Part shown: positions 1 to 6,516 of the stretch, piece by piece
Numbering within the stretch: position 1 is the first letter of the stretch
Layout of the letters: each line of letters begins with the position of its first letter
Source of the DNA: Bradyrhizobium iriomotense
Lineage (GTDB): Bacteria; Pseudomonadota; Alphaproteobacteria; Rhizobiales; Xanthobacteraceae
DNA: 64,000 nucleotides
Direction of reading: 5' to 3'
NCBI RefSeq assembly: GCF_018130765.1
Contig: NZ_JAFCJZ010000017.1
Span: 1-64,000 of the forward strand
Notes under the pieces: generated by a model
What the model was told of the DNA's origin: nothing
Databases searched by the model: none
The model's input: the letters and a program-made list of their open reading frames with translations, nothing else
Made by a program: the position numbers and the translations under genes

Positions 1-84
1 ATAGCCGAGCGACAGCAGATATTCGGCGAGATAGGCGCCGTCCTGGCCGGTCACGCCGGTGATGAGAGCGATCCGCTCAGCCAT
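1..84 (-). CDS. gmd: GDP-mannose 4,6-dehydratase, N-terminal end only
   Basis: Read on the minus strand from the ATG at 84, the 28 visible residues begin MAERIALITGVTGQDGAYLA. The glycine-rich GVTGQDG motif is the NADP-binding start of an extended short-chain dehydrogenase, and the residues after it are typical of Gmd. Gmd converts GDP-mannose to GDP-4-keto-6-deoxymannose, the precursor of fucose and rhamnose sugars used in surface polysaccharides. The gene runs off the left edge, so catalytic residues cannot be checked. Its presence suggests that more sugar-nucleotide genes lie to the left. Confidence 0.85.
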   Translation of the reverse strand, partial: MAERIALITGVTGQDGAYLAEYLLSLGY

Positions 85-414
85 ATATGCCCCTAGCTCC
101 CGGTCACCACGCGACGCGGGCCGTCCGCGCGTTCGTGGCAGCAGTCGATATGACGCCCTTCTCTGACAGAACGGCCGCCGCGGTCAACACATATGGGACA
201 CAACGGAAATTTGGAGCGGGTGAAGGGAATCGACCCCTCGTATTCAGCTTGGAAGTCTGCAAATTTCTGTTGCGCTCCCAACAGGCATTCCGACAATTCA
301 CAGCCCGTTTTCTTGTTGAGATCGCTACAGAATTTGCTCTTGTCGGAATGATGTTCGAGTTGACTGTCTGTTGGCAGCGACGCCGGCCTTGGCAGGAACA
401 GTCCTGGGACGAAG
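85..414. other. Intergenic stretch between gmd and the acyltransferase
   Basis: About 330 bases without a convincing gene. The short reading frames here look like chance; one of them runs through a tRNA-derived segment. The stretch should hold the gmd promoter on the minus strand, but I could not place -35 and -10 boxes with confidence. The only recognisable element is the tRNA-Gly fragment at 212-260, described separately. Confidence 0.6.
212..260 (-). other. Degenerate 3' fragment of tRNA-Gly(UCC), candidate attachment site
   Basis: On the minus strand this segment reads as the 3' two-thirds of a tRNA-Gly: an anticodon loop CTTCCAA (anticodon UCC), variable region, T-arm and acceptor 3' strand ending in an encoded CCA (TGG at 212-214 on the plus strand). 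Compared with the usual alphaproteobacterial tRNA-Gly(UCC), recalled from memory, I see two changes: one in the T-loop region (GTTCGA becomes GGTCGA) and one in the anticodon stem that breaks a pair. The 5' half (acceptor 5' strand and D-arm) is absent, so it is not a working tRNA. Such 3' fragments are left where tyrosine integrases insert elements at tRNA genes. No integrase gene is visible here. Confidence 0.75.
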
Positions 415-1275
415 TCACGGCCCGTAGATCACCAGCTCGGAGTCGGACAGGTCGGCAAGCCGGGGGCAATGCGGACCCTTGAAATACTTCCGGCCGCTCG
501 GCTCCCTGTAGATGCCGACAAGGCCCGTCACCGGGCCATTGGCATCGAAAGCAATCGACATCCAGCCGCGTCGAACCAGAAAGCGACCTATAGCGCCGGC
601 GCAAACGACGTAGTCGGCTAGATCGGCGCAATAGATCAGTTGCATCACCGGCAGCCTGATGCGACGGACCCGCATCGGCTGCAGTACAAACGGAAAAGCG
701 CGGCCATCGCCGGTACGACACACCAAACAGAGGCAGCCGTAGGCTGCGTGACGCGCAAGCAGCGCGACGTCAGCCGCGGGTAACCCTTCGATCCCCTGCA
801 CGCGCTGCCCGACGACCTCCACCTGCATTGCCCTTACCGGACGAGATATTGCCGGAAAGGAGAAGAACAAGCCGCCGCAATAGCAGCGGAATCCTTGCGC
901 TTCAATGACTTGCCAAGTCCATTGCGCTGGACTGATATTCACGTAGGTGACGTCCTTGTGGCGCTGCGCGATCTTGGTCAGCATGGGGGCGTAGCTACGA
1001 AAGGCGGGCTCCACATACCAGCTGGAGAGATTGCAGCGGATGGAGGTTCTTCCGCCATCGTTCCTTGCCGTGTGGATCAGCAGCAGAGCGCCGACGGGCA
1101 CCTGGTCATGCTCGAGCATATAGCCAAAGCGCGGGAAGCTGTCGGGCGTCTCGCGCGCAGACAAGCGCCTGAGTCCGTCGATCCAGTAATTGCGCGCGCG
1201 TATTGGAAAGCCCTTTGTCAGAAGATCGGCGACAGCGTCGAGATCGGCTGTTCCTATCTCACGGCACCCGATCAT
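415..1275 (-). CDS. GNAT-like acyltransferase, hypothetical
   Basis: A 286-residue soluble protein with no signal peptide or membrane segment. The first half (about residues 1-150) resembles a GNAT N-acetyltransferase fold: an N-terminal strand-helix start, a central hydrophobic strand (VPVGALLLIHT) and a segment with aromatic and basic residues (LSSWYVEPAFRSYAPML) where GNAT enzymes bind acyl-CoA. I recognise no defined substrate family. It lies 18 bases after the MetA-family gene on the same strand and is probably the last gene of the dehydrogenase/carrier-ligase/MetY/MetA operon, so it may acylate the operon's amino-acid-derived product or an intermediate. Related-looking proteins also occur next to polysaccharide genes, so a role in sugar modification is an alternative. 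Confidence 0.6.
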   Translation of the reverse strand: MIGCREIGTADLDAVADLLTKGFPIRARNYWIDGLRRLSARETPDSFPRFGYMLEHDQVPVGALLLIHTARNDGGRTSIRCNLSSWYVEPAFRSYAPMLTKIAQRHKDVTYVNISPAQWTWQVIEAQGFRCYCGGLFFSFPAISRPVRAMQVEVVGQRVQGIEGLPAADVALLARHAAYGCLCLVCRTGDGRAFPFVLQPMRVRRIRLPVMQLIYCADLADYVVCAGAIGRFLVRRGWMSIAFDANGPVTGLVGIYREPSGRKYFKGPHCPRLADLSDSELVIYGP

Positions 1276-1293
1276 AATCTACTCTCACTCGTT

Positions 1294-2427
1294 CTATCCG
1301 AGCCGTCTCGTGATACCCGGGTTTGGCGCGCGCGCCATGCGAGCGGACCGAGCGGCAACCAACTTGCGTCCGTGGCGGCGTGCCGGAATTCCGGCTGCAG
1401 CGAAAGCTGCGTCTCGTACAGAATGTGAGCGTCGCTGCGACACAATGTAGCGCAACCAGTTACGGTATATCCGCTGGGCCGGAAGACGCCAGACGTTGCT
1501 CAGGTCCATCGCCAGCTGATCGGCCGGGAAATCGGCAAACAGCTCCGGGGTTCTGTCGGAAAGGGCTTTCTGTCGGAAAGCGATCAGCATCTTTTCCGCG
1601 CCCTCGTTCAAATAGCCTTTCGGTATCGTCGGACAGACTTCGTTCTCCCCTCGGAGGAAACGCCCCATATCCCTTCGATATTCACCCAGCAGGCTCTGGG
1701 TCTCGTATTCCGGGTGGCCCTGGAAATGGACAAAAAGGCTCTTCTTCTGCTGCTTGACGAAGCAGTCGACGCCGGCCTCCGCCGACCAGGTGAGAACCGA
1801 GTATCCGCAGTCCGAGAGATCCTCCTCCTGCACCTCATTCCAACGGGCGTGCGGTATCCGGAAGGTCCTCGGCACATCCTGCATCAAGGGATGATGTCTC
1901 GTCTTCGTTTGAGCGAAGACACCGAAGCATTTGGCAGGCAGCTTGTGGCGGGCAACGCCGTCGAGGTGCAGGACGGCCCCATGGACAGCTAGGCAGGAAT
2001 ACACCGACGACACGGTGTTCTCGGTCGCCCAATCGGCGATCTCGGTGAAGGTGGTCCAATATGGCTCTTCCGTGAGGCTCGGGGCCCTGGGTTCGGCGCC
2101 CGTGACGATCACTCCATCCAGGCTCCTGCTCAAGAGATCGCCGATGCCACGGTAGTATCGACGCACGTAATCGCGCCCCCATTCCGAACGTGGCGTCGCC
2201 TCCATCGTATAGAAGTGCAGCCTGACGCAAAGTCGTCCGGCAGCCGCATCGAGCAGGTCGAACAGCTGGCGCTCGGTCGACATCAGGGCGGCATCCGACA
2301 TGTTGTTGATGAGCCCGATGTCGAGACACTCTCCCCGGTTTCCCGGCGACGTCGTCGCACAGGCGCCGCTCGCTGCCCTGGAGAAGAGGTGGTGCTCGTT
2401 GGAATCTATATCGATCAAGACAGTCAT
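1294..2427 (-). CDS. MetA-family homoserine O-acyltransferase
   Basis: A 377-residue member of the MetA (HTS) family, which transfers a succinyl or acetyl group to the hydroxyl of homoserine, activating it for sulfur or other nucleophile attack. The catalytic set is visible: Cys145 in VYSCLAVHGAV, and His238 and Glu240 in FQGHPEYETQ. The residue that usually predicts acetyl (Glu) versus succinyl (Gly) use lies in the TGA-containing loop. Here the loop reads TGAEPRAP, so the acyl donor cannot be read off and may differ. The ATG at 2427 was chosen because it overlaps the upstream MetY-type stop by ATGA and follows a GAAGG ribosome site; longer forms would run deep into that gene. Translational coupling to the sulfhydrylase argues that the two act in sequence. 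Confidence 0.88.
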   Translation of the reverse strand: MTVLIDIDSNEHHLFSRAASGACATTSPGNRGECLDIGLINNMSDAALMSTERQLFDLLDAAAGRLCVRLHFYTMEATPRSEWGRDYVRRYYRGIGDLLSRSLDGVIVTGAEPRAPSLTEEPYWTTFTEIADWATENTVSSVYSCLAVHGAVLHLDGVARHKLPAKCFGVFAQTKTRHHPLMQDVPRTFRIPHARWNEVQEEDLSDCGYSVLTWSAEAGVDCFVKQQKKSLFVHFQGHPEYETQSLLGEYRRDMGRFLRGENEVCPTIPKGYLNEGAEKMLIAFRQKALSDRTPELFADFPADQLAMDLSNVWRLPAQRIYRNWLRYIVSQRRSHSVRDAAFAAAGIPARRHGRKLVAARSARMARAPNPGITRRLG

Positions 2428-3725
2428 CCGAATGCCTTCACGTTTGACGAAACATCCGCGGCGCAGAGCGCCTGATCGAGATCCGCGAGGATGTCGTCGA
2501 TGTGCTCGATTCCGACGCTCAGCCTGATCATCTCGGGCCGCACGCCGGCCTTCTCCTGTTCTTCGACGGACATTTGCCGGTGCGTTGTCGATGCGGGGTG
2601 GCAGGCGAGCGTTTTCGCATCGCCTATGTTGACCAGCCGCTTGCAGAGCTTCAGCCTGTCGTAGAACCGCTTGCCCGCCTCGAAACCTCCGGCGACACCA
2701 AAAGTCAGCAGTGAACACGCTCGACCATCCAGATACTTCTGCGTCAGCGCGAAATAGGGGCTGTCGTGAAAGCCCGCGTAATTGACCCAGCCGACACGGA
2801 GATCATTGCGCAAGAATTGCGCGACCTTTGCGCCATTCTCGACGTGCCGCTCGATCCGAAGCGCGACGGTCTCGATGCCCTGGAGCAGCAGGAAAGCGTT
2901 CATCGGCGCCAGCACGGCACCCGTGGTTCTCTGGGAAACGGCGCGGCAACGCGCGATGTAGGCAGCGGCGCCGTAACGTTCGGTGAAGACCAGGCCGTGA
3001 TACGATCTCTCCGGTTCGTTCATCATCGGAAAGCGCCGACGATGCTCCGTCCAGGGGAACCTGCCGCTGTCGATGACAATTCCACCGAGCGTCGTGCCAT
3101 GCCCGCCCATGAATTTCGTCAGCGACTCCACAACGATGTCAGCGCCGTATTCGATCGGCCTGAGCAGGATCGGTGTCGGCACGGTGTTGTCGACGATCAG
3201 GGGAACGCCGTGCCGGTGCGCGACCTCGGCCATCGCCTGGATGTCGCAGACGTTTCCGGCCGGATTTCCGACGCTCTCACAGAACACTGCCCGCGTGTCG
3301 TCGTCGATCAGCCGTTCGATGCTATCCGGCCGGTCGTCTTCCGAAAAGCGGACCTCAATGCCCTGCCTCGGCAAGATGTGCGCGAACAGCGTATGTGTGG
3401 TGCCGTAGAGCTGCGGAACCGAGACGATATTGGAGCCCATCTCCGCGATGTTGACGACCGCATAGTTCACCGCGGCCTGCCCACAGGCAACGCTGAGTGC
3501 CTCGATGCCTCCTTCGAGAGCGGCGACGCGCTTCTCCAGCACGGCGTTGGTTGGATTGCCGATCCGGGTATAACGGAAGCCGTCGACTTCGAGGTTGAAG
3601 AGCGCCGCTCCATGATCGGCGCTATCGAATGCATAGGAGGCCGTCTGGTAGATTGGCACGGCAACGGCCTTCGTTGCCGGATCGTCTTCAAAGCCGCCAT
3701 GGACGGCGACAGTTTCTCTTCTCAT
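2424..3725 (-). CDS. O-acylhomoserine sulfhydrylase family PLP enzyme (MetY/Met17-like)
   Basis: A 433-residue PLP enzyme of the Cys/Met metabolism family. The PLP lysine is Lys204 in ESLTKFMGGHG, with the preceding Asp179 in LIVDNT that contacts the pyridine ring, and RYTRIGNPT near residue 51 that binds phosphate from the partner subunit. The length matches MetY enzymes, which make homocysteine from O-acylhomoserine and sulfide; relatives use other nucleophiles to form thioethers or ethers. I start at the ATG at 3725 (MRRETVAVHGG), preceded by GAAGG, rather than 57 bases earlier, because family members begin here. The gene sits between the carrier-protein ligase (32 bases upstream) and the MetA-family gene (4-base overlap), so it probably serves this pathway rather than general methionine synthesis. 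Confidence 0.9.
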   Translation of the reverse strand: MRRETVAVHGGFEDDPATKAVAVPIYQTASYAFDSADHGAALFNLEVDGFRYTRIGNPTNAVLEKRVAALEGGIEALSVACGQAAVNYAVVNIAEMGSNIVSVPQLYGTTHTLFAHILPRQGIEVRFSEDDRPDSIERLIDDDTRAVFCESVGNPAGNVCDIQAMAEVAHRHGVPLIVDNTVPTPILLRPIEYGADIVVESLTKFMGGHGTTLGGIVIDSGRFPWTEHRRRFPMMNEPERSYHGLVFTERYGAAAYIARCRAVSQRTTGAVLAPMNAFLLLQGIETVALRIERHVENGAKVAQFLRNDLRVGWVNYAGFHDSPYFALTQKYLDGRACSLLTFGVAGGFEAGKRFYDRLKLCKRLVNIGDAKTLACHPASTTHRQMSVEEQEKAGVRPEMIRLSVGIEHIDDILADLDQALCAADVSSNVKAFG

Positions 3726-3757
3726 GGTAGCTGGCCCTTCGGCTCTCCGGCCCCGGG

Positions 3758-4762
3758 CTAGCTCCCGACTTCCTTGGCGCATCTGACCTCCTCACCTGCT
3801 GAAGGTGCTCGGCCGTTGGTCGGCGCGAAGTCCAGCAGCTCGCGCACTGCGGTCGGCCACCGGTCGACGTCCTTGCCGTGGGTATGGAACATGGCGACCG
3901 CCAGACGATCCATTCCGAAAGCCACGCAGGCAGTGTGGGCCGGCTCGGAGGCTGCATCGACGATGCCCCAGGTCGTGCCGAAATGATCCCGGTGGTAGTT
4001 GAAGCTCATGCAGGCGGTCGGTTGCTCCTCGGAGCGCAGCGGCACCAGCAGCTCGAACTTCAGCGACTGCTGCTTCTGACATACCGCCATCATCTGGCCG
4101 ACCCGACCGAAGAACGGGTCGTTGGCATGATCGACCCTGAAGGTCAGCCCGAGATCGCGGGCAATCTTCTGCGCACGTACGATCCAACGCTCCCGGAACG
4201 CCGAGACGTGATCCGCACTACCGATGCAGACGAATTCCCGCATTCGGAAGGACTGCAGCCGGTCGAGATGGCGCGAAGGTTCGCGGCGGAAGCAGTCGGC
4301 GGCCACGTCGAAGGTCCAGCCGCCGGCCGGCACGGGCCCTCGGCTCGCCGCGATCGGATAGACCGGATAGCAGGCGGCCGGCGACAGAACGAGATCGGCG
4401 GGCGATAGCGACGTGGTCCAGTCGCCGCCGGCATCGAAGCGGCTGACCGCCGCGTCAATCTCGCTTTCCATGCCGTGCAACCCGCAGACGCAGCCGAGGA
4501 GATTGGGAAAGCTCTTCAGGTAACCCGACCTCTCGAGCTGGGCGCGATTCATGACGGGCGGAAAACGCATCACCTCGGTGTTCGGCTCGCGATTCCGCGA
4601 GATCACTGCGGCAATCCGCTCCACGACGTCTTCGTAGAGCGCGGTGCGGCCATAGACGCCGGGGGAGCCCATCTCGTGGAACAGCACATCGGCGAGATGG
4701 TCCAACGGATCGGCTTGAGGTGGCGTGGAGACCGCCGGTGCTCCAACAATGGCGAAGTTCAT
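3758..4762 (-). CDS. Amino acid:[carrier protein] ligase (class II aaRS-like)
   Basis: A 334-residue homologue of the catalytic core of the archaeal-type seryl-tRNA synthetase, lacking any tRNA-binding domain. Known family members from Bradyrhizobium and Agrobacterium activate a small amino acid (glycine or alanine) with ATP and load it onto the phosphopantetheine arm of a dedicated carrier protein. Class II signatures are visible: motif 2 around MREFVCIG (residues 174-181) and motif 3 in AFGMDRLAVAMF (281-292). The expected zinc ligands Cys131, Glu176 and Cys279 are all present, at the numbers I remember for the Bradyrhizobium enzyme. The partner is very likely carrier protein 1 at 6247. The amino acid cannot be told from sequence by eye. 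Confidence 0.92.
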   Translation of the reverse strand: MNFAIVGAPAVSTPPQADPLDHLADVLFHEMGSPGVYGRTALYEDVVERIAAVISRNREPNTEVMRFPPVMNRAQLERSGYLKSFPNLLGCVCGLHGMESEIDAAVSRFDAGGDWTTSLSPADLVLSPAACYPVYPIAASRGPVPAGGWTFDVAADCFRREPSRHLDRLQSFRMREFVCIGSADHVSAFRERWIVRAQKIARDLGLTFRVDHANDPFFGRVGQMMAVCQKQQSLKFELLVPLRSEEQPTACMSFNYHRDHFGTTWGIVDAASEPAHTACVAFGMDRLAVAMFHTHGKDVDRWPTAVRELLDFAPTNGRAPSAGEEVRCAKEVGS

Positions 4763-4786
4763 CAGGCCATTCCTTTCAGAAGAAAA

Positions 4787-6013
4787 TCAATCGCACAGAG
4801 AGTCTGGAACCGTGCTCATGAGCGTCGCCGGCCCGATGCTGGCGAGGATACGATCGTTGTTGATCATGATCGGAGCGGAAAGCACGTCCCGCAGGTGGCG
4901 GCCGATGCTTACGTCGGTGTCGTTGCGGTAACCGGATAGACCGCAGGTGCGCATCGCGTGCATGACGCTCGCAACCGCAAGCTCGGAAGTCTCCACCTTG
5001 AGAAGATTGATCGAGGACTGGAAGTCCACGGACGACAGCGCGCGCACGTCTCGTCCACGGGCTTCATAGAACTGCAGACTTGCCGCAATGACGGCGCGCA
5101 GTTTCGTCAGGGTCATCCTGGCGGCAGTGAAGTGCGCCGCGGCAGGAGGCGTATTGCCGCCCGACCCGCGAGCGGCCTTGCGGACGAAGAGCTGCGCCCG
5201 GTCCACCGCCGCCGCCGCGATTCCCGCCCAGACCGAAGACCAGCACAGATGAGCGACGGGCGTCATCGTCTGCGCATGGATCTTTTCGTATGCCACCGGG
5301 AATATCTGGTCCGCAGTCCCCTTGAAATCCAGCTTGAAACCCGCACTGCAGGTCCCGCGCATGCCGAGGGTCTCCCACCCCAAAGTGCGCTCGAGCGTAT
5401 AATCATCACGGGTGATGGCCAGCAGCACTTGATCGGATCCGGCAGAAGATTCGGAGCGGCGGGCGACGGTGATGATACCGTCCGCCTCGGCGCCGTACGA
5501 AATCACCGTCGCATCGCGCACCAGCGAAATCTCGGTGCCTGCGTGCTCCACAGCGGCGGTGCTGAAACGTATGTTTCCGCCGTTCTGGCCTTCCGTGGTC
5601 GACGATGCCAGCAGCAGCTGCTCGGCAGCCACGCGTCGCATGAGACTTTCGTGCCACCCACTGCCCGCCCCGTGGCGAACCAGGCATGCGACCTTGGTCT
5701 GATGCATCGCGAAGATCATCCCGACCGAAGCGCAGGCGCGGCCGAGCGCGTAGCACATATCGGCGACCTCGGAGATCGACGCCCCCTCCCCGCCGAACTC
5801 GATCGGAATCTGAGCTCCCAGAAGTCTTTCCTTCCGCGCAGCGTCGATCGCCTTCCGCGGGAAGCGCGCCTCGCGATCGACCGCTTCTGCCTCCGCCGCA
5901 GCGATCTCCGCGACATTTGCCGTTCGCTGTTGGAACGAGGAGTCGTCGGGAGAGAAGGCAATTCGACCGATTTCAGTGGCGCTGTTGCGGAATTGAACTT
6001 CCTGCACGGTCAT
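4787..6013 (-). CDS. Acyl-CoA dehydrogenase-like flavoprotein, carrier-protein associated
   Basis: A 408-residue protein with the three-part acyl-CoA dehydrogenase layout: helical N-domain (about 25-135), beta middle domain (136-235, with SSTTEGQNGG and GWETLGMRGT) and helical C-domain (245-395). It probably uses FAD to desaturate an acyl thioester, and by context the substrate may be the aminoacyl or acyl group on a carrier protein rather than CoA. The C-terminal segment that carries the catalytic Glu of medium-chain enzymes reads PIMINND (381-387), with Asn where Glu is expected, so the base differs or has moved. It is the first gene of the leftward operon, 24 bases before the ligase. Flavoproteins of this fold oxidise carrier-bound amino acids in pyrrole biosynthesis, a useful parallel. 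Confidence 0.85.
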   Translation of the reverse strand: MTVQEVQFRNSATEIGRIAFSPDDSSFQQRTANVAEIAAAEAEAVDREARFPRKAIDAARKERLLGAQIPIEFGGEGASISEVADMCYALGRACASVGMIFAMHQTKVACLVRHGAGSGWHESLMRRVAAEQLLLASSTTEGQNGGNIRFSTAAVEHAGTEISLVRDATVISYGAEADGIITVARRSESSAGSDQVLLAITRDDYTLERTLGWETLGMRGTCSAGFKLDFKGTADQIFPVAYEKIHAQTMTPVAHLCWSSVWAGIAAAAVDRAQLFVRKAARGSGGNTPPAAAHFTAARMTLTKLRAVIAASLQFYEARGRDVRALSSVDFQSSINLLKVETSELAVASVMHAMRTCGLSGYRNDTDVSIGRHLRDVLSAPIMINNDRILASIGPATLMSTVPDSLCD

Positions 6014-6246
6014 GGGCCAGAGCCTCCCGCTTCATGGTTGTCATGATTGAACGATGCAAGCCGGGTCGAGACGAATTTCGATAACTAGCCCACTTCCCCC
6101 GCCACGTCCTTGGCGCAGAAGTGGGTATCAGGAAGCTTCCGCTCCCGGGCGAGGTACCTCCGAAGCAGAGCTATTGGCCGAAGGTACAGTTGGGTATCGT
6201 CGTCCTCCATGTGATCACGCTTGGCCACGGCAGGAGACCGGCTGAA
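6014..6246. promoter_or_regulatory. Divergent promoter region of the carrier-protein cluster
   Basis: These 233 bases separate the leftward dehydrogenase operon from the rightward carrier-protein operon and must contain both promoters. I cannot assign -35/-10 boxes with confidence. The region contains a nested inverted repeat at 6089-6125, listed separately, which is the obvious candidate operator for joint control of both directions. An in-frame upstream extension of carrier protein 1 exists but lacks carrier-protein similarity. Confidence 0.6.
6089..6125. promoter_or_regulatory. Nested inverted repeat, candidate operator
   Basis: CCCACTTC at 6089-6096 is exactly mirrored by GAAGTGGG at 6118-6125, and inside it GCCA at 6101-6104 is mirrored by TGGC at 6111-6114. 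The symmetry centre lies about 75 bases upstream of the dehydrogenase start and 140 bases upstream of carrier protein 1. It could bind a dimeric regulator that sees both promoters, or form a hairpin in one transcript. There is no T-run after it on either strand, so an intrinsic terminator is unlikely. No regulator gene lies inside the cluster. Confidence 0.5.
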
Positions 6247-6516
6247 ATGCACGACTTTGCCGTCAACGTTCAGAACCGCGTCCTATCGGTCGTCAGGAGC
6301 GTCCTCCAGCAGAACGCAATCATCGCTGACGTCCACCCGGAGTCGCGACTCGTGGACATTGGGCTGAGCTCGATGGGCATGGTCGAGTTGATGCTCAAGG
6401 TCGAAGCCGAGTTCGATCTCATCCTTCCCCAACTCGAGATCACACCCGAAAACTTCCAATCGGTGAAGGCGATGGAGCGGATGATCCTCAACCAGCTCGG
6501 ATCCGGGTCGGGATGA
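6247..6516 (+). CDS. Carrier protein 1 (phosphopantetheine-binding), likely ligase partner
   Basis: An 89-residue acidic, helical protein with the acyl/peptidyl carrier-protein pattern. The phosphopantetheine serine is most likely Ser42 in DIGLSSMGMVEL, where the usual DSL is replaced by SSM. The class II aaRS-like ligases in this family act on just such small stand-alone carriers encoded next to them, so this should be the protein charged by the ligase at 3758-4762. I chose the ATG at 6247 because carrier proteins start a short helix before this point; an upstream in-frame ATG at 6121 would add 42 residues with no similarity. Its stop overlaps the start of the acyl-CoA synthetase (ATGA), which suggests coupled translation. 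Confidence 0.9.
   Translation: MHDFAVNVQNRVLSVVRSVLQQNAIIADVHPESRLVDIGLSSMGMVELMLKVEAEFDLILPQLEITPENFQSVKAMERMILNQLGSGSG

Noticed and set aside
2766..3761. Plus-strand open frame of 331 codons opposite the MetY-like gene
   Set aside because: It is the antisense shadow of a well-supported PLP enzyme; the translation is Arg/Asp-rich without family similarity.
2424..6013. A complete rhizobitoxine gene cluster
   Set aside because: The MetY-like enzyme recalls the C-terminal part of the rhizobitoxine enzyme RtxA, but the aminotransferase half and the RtxC desaturase are not seen, so only a loose parallel is claimed.
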